Assembly (NCBI GenBank): GCA_900554835.1
Contig: USJD01000200.1
Coordinates: 1 to 6,200, forward strand
Origin: an uncultured Prevotella sp.
GTDB lineage: Bacteria > Bacteroidota > Bacteroidia > Bacteroidales > Bacteroidaceae
Direction: 5' to 3'
DNA: 6,200 bases
Shown: piece after piece, positions 1 to 5,960 of the stretch
How the letters are laid out: each line of letters begins with the position of its first letter
Position numbering within the stretch: the first letter of the stretch is position 1
Made by a program: the position numbers and the translations under genes
The notes under the pieces: generated by a model
What the model saw: the letters and a program-made list of their open reading frames with translations, nothing else
The model's database searches: none
Told to the model about the DNA's origin: nothing

Positions 1-1
1 A

Positions 2-1081
2 AGGGTAATGGTAGCAACCAATGCTTTCGGCATGGGAATAGACAAGTCAGATGTGAGAATGGTAATTCATATAGATTGTCCAGACTCACTGGAAGCCTAT
101 TTTCAAGAGGCGGGACGAGGCGGAAGAGACGGCGAAAAGGCTTATGCTGTGCTGCTCTACAACCAGAGTGATGAAAACAAACTCATGAAACGCATAGACG
201 AAACCTTCCCAGACAAAGAATTCATCAAAGACGTATACGAGCATCTTGCTTACTTTTTCCAGGTGGCAGTTGGAAGCGGAATGGGACAGACTTTCATGTT
301 CGAGATAGAGAAGTTCTGCTTCACCTACAAGTACTTCCCTACTCGCGTAGACTCGGCTCTGCGCATTCTGGAGCGCTCAGGCTATATCCACTACGAGGAC
401 AATCCTGACGGAAAAGCAAGAATCAGATTTAACATCAGCCGAAATGATCTCTATCTGCTAGAAAATGTTTCGGAGAAGGAAGAGTCTGTTATTACGGGGC
501 TTCTGCGTAATTACGGCGGTCTGTTTACCGACTATGTTTACATTGATGAGTCGCTGATAGAGCGTGTAAGCGAACTAAACCGTCAACAGGTATACATGAT
601 TCTGAAAAATCTGAGTGCCCGCCACATCATCGACTTCATTCCCCGCCGCAAGACACCTTATATCAGCTACACGCGTCCTAGGGAAGATGGTTTCAGAGTT
701 ATCATCCCTGAGGAGGTATGGGAGGTACGCAAGGAGCAGTTTACCGCCCACATCAAGAGTATCATCAATTATGCCAAGAACGACACCATCTGCCGTTCGC
801 GCCAGCTTCTGAGTTATTTTGGCGAAAAAACGAAAATGAAGGACGATTGCGGGATATGTGATGTCTGCATAGACCACAAAATACCCCAGAAGCAAACTAT
901 TATATCAGAAATTCTAGACTTGCTGAAAGACGGAAAGCCACATGACATTACAGAATTAAACCAACTGAAATATGATTCAGAAGATATGGCTGCAGTTCTT
1001 GAAGAAATGGTTGTGGAGAATATGATGAATGTTGAGGAAGATGAAATCCGGCTTGAACCGAAACCGGAAATGAAGACCTAA
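2..1081 (+). CDS. recQ: RecQ-family ATP-dependent DNA helicase, C-terminal part (5' end outside window)
   Basis: This is a superfamily 2 DNA helicase of the RecQ group, which unwinds DNA 3'->5' during repair and recombination. The reading frame is open to the left edge, so the N-terminal ATPase lobe with motifs I-IV is missing; the first ATG, at position 8, lies inside motif V and is not the start. Numbering from that ATG: motif V is VATNAFGMGIDK (2-13) and motif VI is QEAGRGGRDG (33-42), carrying the arginine finger. A zinc-binding set C262, C281, C284, C287 fits the RecQ pattern C...CxxCxxC. About 220 residues lie between motif VI and the zinc cysteines, far more than in E. coli RecQ, where they nearly adjoin. 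Residues 95-150 look like a winged helix. After the zinc site there is a short helical tail (about 296-350) and no recognisable HRDC domain. It converges on ilvC and seems functionally unrelated. The family call is secure; which RecQ paralogue it is remains uncertain. Confidence 0.93.
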   Translation, partial: RVMVATNAFGMGIDKSDVRMVIHIDCPDSLEAYFQEAGRGGRDGEKAYAVLLYNQSDENKLMKRIDETFPDKEFIKDVYEHLAYFFQVAVGSGMGQTFMFEIEKFCFTYKYFPTRVDSALRILERSGYIHYEDNPDGKARIRFNISRNDLYLLENVSEKEESVITGLLRNYGGLFTDYVYIDESLIERVSELNRQQVYMILKNLSARHIIDFIPRRKTPYISYTRPREDGFRVIIPEEVWEVRKEQFTAHIKSIINYAKNDTICRSRQLLSYFGEKTKMKDDCGICDVCIDHKIPQKQTIISEILDLLKDGKPHDITELNQLKYDSEDMAAVLEEMVVENMMNVEEDEIRLEPKPEMKT

Positions 1082-1089
1082 TATCTTAT

Positions 1090-1150
1090 AAGTCCTGAAG
1101 GAGTAAAAGCTTTTCAGAAGAGAGATGCTTTTGCCTTTTCAGGGCTTTTT
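1090..1150 (+). terminator. Rho-independent terminator of the recQ gene
   Basis: It starts 9 bp after the recQ stop codon. The lower stem pairs 1090-1099 with 1138-1147 (core CCTGAA/TTCAGG, one G-U). After a short bulge GG 1100-1101 pairs with CC 1134-1135, and an upper stem AAAAGC/GCTTTT pairs 1105-1110 with 1127-1132. The run of T at 1146-1150 follows on the plus strand. Folding was done by eye. Confidence 0.7.
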
Positions 1151-1153
1151 GAA

Positions 1154-1208
1154 TATGCCAGCATTGGGATTTCGCATACGCCAGCAGCGAGATTTGTATA
1201 TGCCAGCA
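1154..1208. repeat. Three-copy 22-23 bp direct repeat in the convergent intergenic region
   Basis: The 10-bp core TAYGCCAGCA occurs at 1154-1163, 1177-1186 and 1199-1208, spaced 23 and 22 bp apart. The spacers are also related: both contain a GAGATTT/GGGATTT-like block, so this is a degenerate tandem repeat of about 22 bp. It lies between the two terminators of the convergent genes, outside any supported coding region. TATGC and GCATA within it are inverted relative to each other, so small alternative hairpins are possible. Function unknown. Confidence 0.65.
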
Positions 1209-1230
1209 ACTTATACCCCCATATAAACAG

Positions 1231-1267
1231 AAAAAAGGGAACGACACCTCTCGGGCCATTCCCTTTT
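1231..1267 (-). terminator. Rho-independent terminator of ilvC
   Basis: A perfect 9-bp stem, AAAAGGGAA (1233-1241) with TTCCCTTTT (1259-1267), encloses a 17-nt loop. Read on the minus strand the hairpin ends in six U, then CUGUUU. It begins 23 bp beyond the ilvC stop codon. The plus-strand side also ends in four T, so it may work weakly in the other direction. Confidence 0.72.
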
Positions 1268-1290
1268 CAACATTATGTACGAGAAAAAAA

Positions 1291-2334
1291 TTAGTTATTC
1301 TCAGGGCGAAGTTTACGAACTGTAACACCAGCCTGCCACATTTCCTTGTTGCGCATAGCCTCGAGTTCAGCGTTCAACTTCTCACGGTAATCAGCCTGAG
1401 AGTTCTTGTCGATAGAAATCTGAGCCTCATTACCAGTCTTAACAGAGTAATACAACCACTCCATAACAGGCTTGATAGCCTCACGGAAACGAGGAGCCCA
1501 GTCAAGAGCACCACGCTGTGCAGTTGTAGAACAGTTAGCATACATCCAATCCATACCCTTCTCACCGAAGAGAGGGCCAAGGCTCTGAGTCAGCTCCTCA
1601 ACAGTCTCGTTGAAAGCCTCAGATGGAGAGTGACCGTTCTCACGAAGTACATCGTACTGAGCCTCCAAGAGACCCTCGATAGCACCCATCAAAGAACCAC
1701 GCTCACCAGTAAGGTCAGAAGTAGCCTCACGCTGGAATGTAGTTTTGAACAAATATCCTGCACCGATACCGATACCGAATGCAATAGTCTTTTCCTCTGC
1801 TTTACCAGATGCATCCTGATATACAGCGTAAGAGCAGTTCAAACCACGACCCTCGCAGAACATTGTGCGGAGAGAAGTACCAGAACCCTTAGGTGCAACC
1901 ATGATAACATCAATATCCTTAGGTGGAACTACGCCTGTGCGATCGCTCCAGTTGATAGCGAAACCATGTGAATAATACAAAGTCTTACCTGCTGTGAGGT
2001 GTGCCTTAATTTTTGGCCAGCAAGCAATCTGACCGGCATCAGAAAGCAACATACAGATGATAGTACCCTTTTCTGCAGCTTCCTCGATAGAGAACAAAGT
2101 CTTACCAGGAACCCAACCATCCTTCAGACACTTCTCATAGGTTTTACCCTGACGCTGTCCAACGATGACATTGAAACCATTATCGCGAAGGTTACAAGCC
2201 TGACCAGGACCCTGAATACCATAACCGATAACTGCGATAGTTTCGTTCTTCAATACTTCACGTGCTTTCTCCAATGAAAATTCATGACTGGTGACAACAG
2301 TTTCCATTACGCCACCGAAATTCATTTCTGCCAT
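1291..2334 (-). CDS. ilvC: Ketol-acid reductoisomerase (NADP+), Bacteroidota type
   Basis: The enzyme isomerises and reduces 2-acetolactate or 2-aceto-2-hydroxybutyrate to the 2,3-dihydroxy acid, the second common step of valine and isoleucine synthesis, using NADPH and Mg2+ in the cytoplasm. The N-terminal Rossmann domain shows GYGIQGPGQA (37-46). Arg61 in the following VGQRQGK loop could contact the NADPH phosphate. SHGF carries the conserved His123, and APKG has Lys149. The C-terminal knotted domain provides Asp207 and Glu211 (SDLTGERG), Glu243 and Glu247 (FNETVEELTQ) and Ser269 (NCSTTAQRG), with spacing as in class I enzymes. All key residues are present. The start chosen is the ATG at 2334, opening with MAEMNFGG and giving 347 residues, the usual length in Bacteroides. 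An in-frame ATG at 2391 would add 19 residues of non-conserved character. The gene has its own promoter and long leader. Confidence 0.97.
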   Translation of the reverse strand: MAEMNFGGVMETVVTSHEFSLEKAREVLKNETIAVIGYGIQGPGQACNLRDNGFNVIVGQRQGKTYEKCLKDGWVPGKTLFSIEEAAEKGTIICMLLSDAGQIACWPKIKAHLTAGKTLYYSHGFAINWSDRTGVVPPKDIDVIMVAPKGSGTSLRTMFCEGRGLNCSYAVYQDASGKAEEKTIAFGIGIGAGYLFKTTFQREATSDLTGERGSLMGAIEGLLEAQYDVLRENGHSPSEAFNETVEELTQSLGPLFGEKGMDWMYANCSTTAQRGALDWAPRFREAIKPVMEWLYYSVKTGNEAQISIDKNSQADYREKLNAELEAMRNKEMWQAGVTVRKLRPENN

Positions 2335-2487
2335 AATTATTTTTGTTTTGTGCGGCTTGCCGTTGTGGAGCCGCGGGTTTAACTTGTCCATACGGATGCG
2401 AGCTAATTCTTATCCAAAGAATGCCTGTTTGATCCGTCCACCCCCTATCCAAGAGGGCGGCTCTGGGTTTATTTTCTTATCTGGGTG
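2335..2487 (-). promoter_or_regulatory. Structured 5' leader of ilvC, candidate cis-regulatory RNA
   Basis: About 150 nt separate the predicted promoter from the ilvC start, and they hold several inverted repeats. In mRNA order: helix A pairs 2460-2455 with 2443-2438 (CCGCCC/GGGUGG). Helix B pairs 2437-2432 with 2397-2392 (ACGGAT/ATCCGT) and encloses hairpin C, 2422-2417 with 2411-2406 (ATTCTT/AAGAAT, 5-nt loop). Helix D pairs 2374-2369 with 2357-2352 (GCGGCT/AGCCGC). The 5' arm of D is also exactly complementary over 7 bp to GAGCCGC at 2463-2457, so D and this long-range helix exclude each other. No U-run follows D; the sequence before the start codon is A-rich. That argues against an intrinsic-terminator attenuator and leaves control of translation or Rho-dependent control as options. 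I see no leader peptide rich in Ile, Leu or Val from an ATG start, and I do not recognise a named riboswitch class. Confidence 0.5.
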
Positions 2488-2519
2488 CAAAGGTAATAAA
2501 TCAATATGAAACTACCAAA
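2488..2519 (-). promoter_or_regulatory. Bacteroidota-type promoter of ilvC
   Basis: On the minus strand a -33 box TTTG (2519-2516) is followed after exactly 20 bp by a -7 box TACCTTTG (2495-2488), matching the Bacteroidota primary sigma consensus TAnnTTTG. The -33 box begins 8 bp beyond the thioesterase stop codon. Transcription should start near 2480, leaving a leader of roughly 145 nt. Confidence 0.75.
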
Positions 2520-2527
2520 TTTTTCTT

Positions 2528-3316
2528 TCACTTTTTTACAAATTTCGCTTTACTTCTTACAACTTCGACTTCTTTTGCGTCATTTTTGCAGATTTTTGTT
2601 ATCTTTATGCAATATTCTCCTTCATTTACTTCCTCCTCGTAGAAATTGAGACGGTCGCCCTGATGACTCTCTGCCACGTAGGCTATTTCAAATCTCTGCA
2701 AAAAATGGGTCTTATAGTAATCCAAGTCGAATAAATCAAGAATATGTTCGATATATTTCACTGAATTGATATGTCCATTGACATCTACATCATTATAATA
2801 GGTGTCGATACTGCGCACAAACTTGGCATCGGCAGACATCTTGACACGAGAACTGGCTGCTATAGGACAGTCTTTCTCTTCCTCAATATACTCCTTGATA
2901 AGTCCATCATGGATGGAGAATATATCTACCGGCTGTCGGGTCTCAGTATCTATCATCGCCCACACACTCTTGCCATAGCCATATACCTTCTCCTCTTCTT
3001 CATCAGCAGCAGGCTTACCACATATCTTGAAATCACGGGCTGTAAAATACTTCATGGCATTCTCCACCCACGTCTCAACATAGAACTTGTCATACGACTT
3101 TGGCATCTCGGTCATCTCAATGGCCAAGCGACTAAGCACCCAGGTCTTATGTCGTGGCATGAGATAGTTCATACCATAACCACGGTCGTTGCTATGAAAA
3201 TCGGCTGCATTCAACAAATGATTGCCCAAATGCCCCATAAACAGGTGACTGGAAAAGTCACAATGAAAAGGTTCCGAAAGGAACTCGTATCTTCCTACTT
3301 TACTTAATAATTCCAT
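2528..3316 (-). CDS. Acyl-ACP thioesterase (FatA/FatB-like, double hot-dog)
   Basis: The 262-residue protein resembles bacterial acyl-ACP thioesterases related to plant FatA/FatB, which hydrolyse acyl-acyl carrier protein to free fatty acid and ACP in the cytoplasm. It should fold as two hot-dog domains, about 1-145 and 165-262. The catalytic motif NDVDVNGHINSVKY is visible in the second: Asp178, Asn180 and His182, with Asn184 conserved after it. Glu216 (YVAESHQGD) lies 34 residues beyond His182, as does the catalytic Glu of the plant enzymes. There is no signal peptide or membrane segment. A homologue occupies the same place between ilvN and ilvC in Bacteroides, where a family member has been crystallised. 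Here the gene has its own promoter and follows a terminator, so it is probably not simply co-transcribed with ilvN. Acyl-chain preference cannot be read from the sequence. The ATG at 3316 is the only good start. Confidence 0.92.
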   Translation of the reverse strand: MELLSKVGRYEFLSEPFHCDFSSHLFMGHLGNHLLNAADFHSNDRGYGMNYLMPRHKTWVLSRLAIEMTEMPKSYDKFYVETWVENAMKYFTARDFKICGKPAADEEEEKVYGYGKSVWAMIDTETRQPVDIFSIHDGLIKEYIEEEKDCPIAASSRVKMSADAKFVRSIDTYYNDVDVNGHINSVKYIEHILDLFDLDYYKTHFLQRFEIAYVAESHQGDRLNFYEEEVNEGEYCIKITKICKNDAKEVEVVRSKAKFVKK

Positions 3317-3357
3317 ATCTTATACAAAAAAATGCCTTCTTGTTTTTAAATTCTTTG

Positions 3358-3389
3358 CAAATCTACAATTTTTTATTGAGAATGCCAAA
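3358..3389 (-). promoter_or_regulatory. Bacteroidota-type promoter of the acyl-ACP thioesterase gene
   Basis: On the minus strand TTTG (3389-3386), then 20 bp, then TAGATTTG (3365-3358) match both boxes of the Bacteroidota consensus. The geometry is identical to that of the ilvC promoter. Transcription would start near 3350, giving a short, A/U-rich leader of about 35 nt with no evident structure. Confidence 0.73.
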
Positions 3390-3426
3390 GAAAAGACCGA
3401 GAATTTCTTCTGCTAACGGCGTTCAT

Positions 3427-3480
3427 AAAAACAAACGAGCTACGACCGTAGGACAACTGCCTTACGATCGTAGCTCGTTT
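3427..3480 (-). terminator. Strong intrinsic terminator after ilvN
   Basis: A perfect 13-bp inverted repeat, 3433-3445 with 3468-3480 (AAACGAGCTACGA and its complement), continues inward after one mismatch with CGTA/TACG (3447-3450 with 3463-3466) and GG/CC around a one-base bulge; the loop is ACAACTG. On the minus strand the stem runs into UUUGUUUUU (3435-3427). It lies 24 bp past the ilvN stop codon and upstream of the thioesterase promoter, so it should end the ilvD-ilvB-ilvN transcript. On the plus strand no T-run follows, so it is directional. Confidence 0.82.
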
Positions 3481-3504
3481 ATCACTATATTTCCCTATCT
3501 CTGT

Positions 3505-4050
3505 TTATTCCTCTGCACTTTTCTTCAGATAATCTGAGATAGGCTCATCGAAACTTCTTGTGACTGCAATACGGCCTGAGCGGGTATATTGCAAGAGACA
3601 ATCAAAACTGTTCAACTTATGGAACAAGTCCGCGATATCCTCTGTCAAACCAGCCAAGAGTACCGTACTGTAAGTTGGATTAACCTCCATCATACGCGCA
3701 TCATGCTTACGGATCGTACGGGAAACCTCAGGGTTTTCCAGCAGAACAGGAGTTGAAATCTTGAAAAGAGCCACCTCATGGATGAAAATCTGATCATCCG
3801 AATAGTAATCACTCTTCACGACATCGATTTTCTTCTCTATCGCCTTGTTGATTTTCTCTATCTGCTCAGGATCACTCCATACCGTAATGGTATATTTGTG
3901 GATATTCTTGATGCTGCTGGCCGATACATTCAGACTCTCGATATTTACTTGTCTGCGGGTGAATACTGCGGTAATCTGATTCAGGATACCCGCAATGTTC
4001 TCTGAATAAACAAGCAATGTATATAATTTCTTGTCACTATTATTGTCCAT
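3505..4050 (-). CDS. ilvN: Acetohydroxyacid synthase small (regulatory) subunit
   Basis: The 181-residue protein is the regulatory partner of IlvB; in known systems it raises catalytic activity and confers feedback inhibition by valine. The N-terminal ACT domain spans about residues 8-80: LYTLLVYSENIAGILNQI with Asn18 and Gly21, then RRQVNIESLNV with Asn36. These three match, with constant spacing, the residues that contact valine in E. coli IlvH, so feedback control looks possible. The C-terminal ALS small-subunit domain spans about 87-166 and ends in the typical GRIAVTRS. The start at 4050 is preceded by GAAAGGAAAAATAAG, purine-rich but only loosely Shine-Dalgarno-like. An 86-bp gap with a tandem repeat separates it from ilvB. 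Length is normal and no damage is seen. Confidence 0.95.
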   Translation of the reverse strand: MDNNSDKKLYTLLVYSENIAGILNQITAVFTRRQVNIESLNVSASSIKNIHKYTITVWSDPEQIEKINKAIEKKIDVVKSDYYSDDQIFIHEVALFKISTPVLLENPEVSRTIRKHDARMMEVNPTYSTVLLAGLTEDIADLFHKLNSFDCLLQYTRSGRIAVTRSFDEPISDYLKKSAEE

Positions 4051-4060
4051 CTTATTTTTC

Positions 4061-4112
4061 CTTTCTAAAATGTCTGTTACACTTTACTTTGTAAAATGCC
4101 GGTTACACCTTA
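4061..4112. repeat. Two-copy 26-bp tandem repeat in the ilvB-ilvN spacer
   Basis: Positions 4061-4086 and 4087-4112 are adjacent copies of a 26-bp unit that agree at 22 of 26 positions; the first 22 bp agree at 19. Each contains TAAAATG and GTTACAC on the plus strand. The junction also contains an inverted TTTAC/GTAAA pair. The array fills most of the 86-bp spacer and begins just upstream of ilvN's start region. It contains no promoter match. It could be a protein-binding direct repeat, an mRNA element affecting ilvN expression, or merely a neutral duplication. Confidence 0.7.
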
Positions 4113-4136
4113 TTATATATATATGAATCGAGAACT

Positions 4137-5852
4137 TTAGTAATGAAGTTCCAACTGCATTTCTTCAACACTCTTGCCTGGCAAGGTCATCGGAACGATA
4201 TCCTCATCTTCCTTGATGGCGCACTCCAGAAGGTAAGGACCCTTGGTAGCAATCATCTTCTCCACTTTCTCCTTCAGATCCTTGCGGTCGATGACTACAT
4301 CATAAGGAATGCCGTAAGCCTTGGCTATTTCCTCATAACGAGGGTTCAGCATGTGGGTAAAGGAATGACGACCTTCAAACATCAGGTCTTGCCACTGACG
4401 TACATTGCCGAGATAATTGTTGTTCAGGAGAATCATCTTCACAGGTGCCTGCTGTTCCATGATCGTACCCAATTCCTGGATATTCATCTGGAAACCGCCA
4501 TCACCGAAGAAACAGCAGATGGTTCTGTCTGGAGCACCAAAGGTAGCACCGATAGCAGCAGGAAGACCGAAGCCCATAGTTCCAAATCCACCACTGGTAA
4601 CGATACTCAGTTTCTTGGTGAACTTGAAGTAGCGGCTACTGATCATCTGGTTCTGACCTACGTCGTTCACGAGAACAGCCTCATTATGGGTAGCTTCTGT
4701 CACCACATTGGTCACCTCGCCCATCAGCAGAGGACCCTCTGTAGGATGGATATCTTTTTCGATTACCTTCTCCTGCTCCTGCTGGCGATAAACCTCGAAT
4801 GAATCTCTCCACTCACGGTGAACATTCTTATTCAGCAAACGGGTAATTGCCGGCAAAGTCTGCTTACAGTCACCTATCACAGCAACATCCGTCTTGATGA
4901 CCTTGTCAATTTCAGCCTTGTCTATATCCAGATGGATGATTTTAGCCTGCTTAGCATATTTGGAAGGAACACCAGTAATACGGTCGCTGAAACGCATACC
5001 AATAGCTATCAGCACATCACACTCCTGAGTTTTCATGTTGGTAGCATACGAACCATGCATACCGAGCATACCCATATTCAACGGATGATTGCTTGGTAAA
5101 GCAGAAAGACCAAGCAGTGTACGACCTGCAGGAATATCAGCCTTCTCCAGGAATTCAATCAACTCATTGTGAGCACCGCCCAATTCCACACCATGACCTA
5201 CCAGTGCAAATGGACGCTTGGCATTATTGATCAATTCCGCAGCCTCCTCTACAGCCTTGGCATCTATGGCAGGATAAGGATTGTAAGAGGTAACCTTCTC
5301 ACATTTCACAGGTTCCCACTCACAAGTAGCAACCTGGGCATTCTTGGTAAAGTCGAGAACGACAGGACCTGGACGACCGCTGCGGGCAATATAGAAAGCA
5401 CGGCTCACAGCCCAAGCCACATCCTCAGGACGACGAATCTGATAAGCCCATTTAGAGATAGGTTGGGTAACACCCACCAGGTCAACCTCCTGGAACGCAT
5501 CCGTTCCCAAGGCGCCCACGCCTACCTGACCAGCAATAACCACGATAGGTGTAGAATCCATCATGGCATCAGCAATACCAGTCAAAGTATTTGTTGCTCC
5601 AGGACCACTGGTCACGAGTGTCACGCCCACTTCGCCACTGACTCGGGCATAGCCCTGTGCTGCATGAGCAGCAGCCTGCTCGTGACGTACCAAGATGTGA
5701 TCAAACACCTTATTTTCTCCTCTCGTGTAACCATACAGTGAATCAAACACTGGCATGATGCTTCCTCCCGGATAACCGAAAATGGTTGTTACACCCTCAG
5801 CTTTCAGGGAGCGCATCAACGCTTCTGCTCCTGTTATTACTTCTTTTGCCAT
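4137..5852 (-). CDS. ilvB: Acetohydroxyacid (acetolactate) synthase large catalytic subunit
   Basis: The thiamine-diphosphate enzyme condenses two pyruvates to 2-acetolactate, or pyruvate with 2-oxobutyrate to 2-aceto-2-hydroxybutyrate, the first common step of branched-chain amino acid synthesis; it acts with IlvN. Numbering from the chosen start (571 residues, normal length): the N-terminal ThDP-pyrimidine domain shows FGYPGG (25-30) and RHEQAAAH with catalytic Glu58. TSGPGATN is at 81-88. The central FAD-type domain spans about 190-340. The C-terminal domain has GDGGF (Asp451) and Asn478, 27 residues later, both Mg2+/ThDP ligands. Tyr480 replaces the His of plant enzymes, and Trp487 matches the herbicide-contact Trp of plants. 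The ATG at 5852 (MAKEVITG) is preferred because it begins where homologues begin, after A-rich AAATAAAAATAATAAT; a GTG at 5891 would add 13 non-conserved residues. The 108-bp spacer to ilvD has no convincing promoter or terminator, so ilvD and ilvB are probably co-transcribed. Confidence 0.97.
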   Translation of the reverse strand: MAKEVITGAEALMRSLKAEGVTTIFGYPGGSIMPVFDSLYGYTRGENKVFDHILVRHEQAAAHAAQGYARVSGEVGVTLVTSGPGATNTLTGIADAMMDSTPIVVIAGQVGVGALGTDAFQEVDLVGVTQPISKWAYQIRRPEDVAWAVSRAFYIARSGRPGPVVLDFTKNAQVATCEWEPVKCEKVTSYNPYPAIDAKAVEEAAELINNAKRPFALVGHGVELGGAHNELIEFLEKADIPAGRTLLGLSALPSNHPLNMGMLGMHGSYATNMKTQECDVLIAIGMRFSDRITGVPSKYAKQAKIIHLDIDKAEIDKVIKTDVAVIGDCKQTLPAITRLLNKNVHREWRDSFEVYRQQEQEKVIEKDIHPTEGPLLMGEVTNVVTEATHNEAVLVNDVGQNQMISSRYFKFTKKLSIVTSGGFGTMGFGLPAAIGATFGAPDRTICCFFGDGGFQMNIQELGTIMEQQAPVKMILLNNNYLGNVRQWQDLMFEGRHSFTHMLNPRYEEIAKAYGIPYDVVIDRKDLKEKVEKMIATKGPYLLECAIKEDEDIVPMTLPGKSVEEMQLELHY

Positions 5853-5960
5853 TATTATTATTTTTATTTCAAAGGAATGAGAAAATTCCACTCATCTATA
5901 TGCAAGCAGAATATCCCATTACCTTTCTACTGAAGATTTCAAAAACTTTATATTTTCATC

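Noticed and set aside
1086..1328. 80-codon minus-strand open frame in the recQ-ilvC gap, with repeated CWHIQ-like stretches
   Set aside because: It overlaps the end of ilvC in another frame and runs through both terminators; its internal repetition only reflects the 22-23 bp DNA repeat.
2338..2345. Plus-strand TATTTTTG resembling a -7 box inside the ilvC leader
   Set aside because: No -33 box is found at the right distance, and no plus-strand gene follows; it is a by-product of the A-rich translation start region.
2352..2374. GC-rich hairpin before ilvC as an intrinsic terminator attenuator
   Set aside because: On the mRNA strand it is followed by A-rich sequence, not a U-run, so it cannot be a standard intrinsic terminator.
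2335..2391. N-terminal extension of ilvC to an ATG at 2391
   Set aside because: Homologues begin at the MAEMNFGG-like start and are 347 residues long; the extra segment is best explained as leader RNA.
3340..3537. 65-codon plus-strand open frame across the thioesterase-ilvN gap
   Set aside because: It spans a promoter and a terminator of the minus-strand genes and enters the end of ilvN; composition is not protein-like.
4143..4802. 219-codon plus-strand open frame opposite ilvB
   Set aside because: It is a shadow on the strand opposite a fully conserved enzyme gene, without homologous motifs or its own expression signals.
5853..5891. N-terminal extension of ilvB to a GTG at 5891
   Set aside because: The 13 extra residues are not conserved in the family, while the ATG at 5852 sits at the expected start.
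5853..5960. Possible promoter in the ilvD-ilvB spacer (TTCCTTTG on the minus strand)
   Set aside because: The -7 box has a mismatch in its key TA, and no TTTG or TTG lies 19-21 bp upstream; co-transcription with ilvD is more likely.
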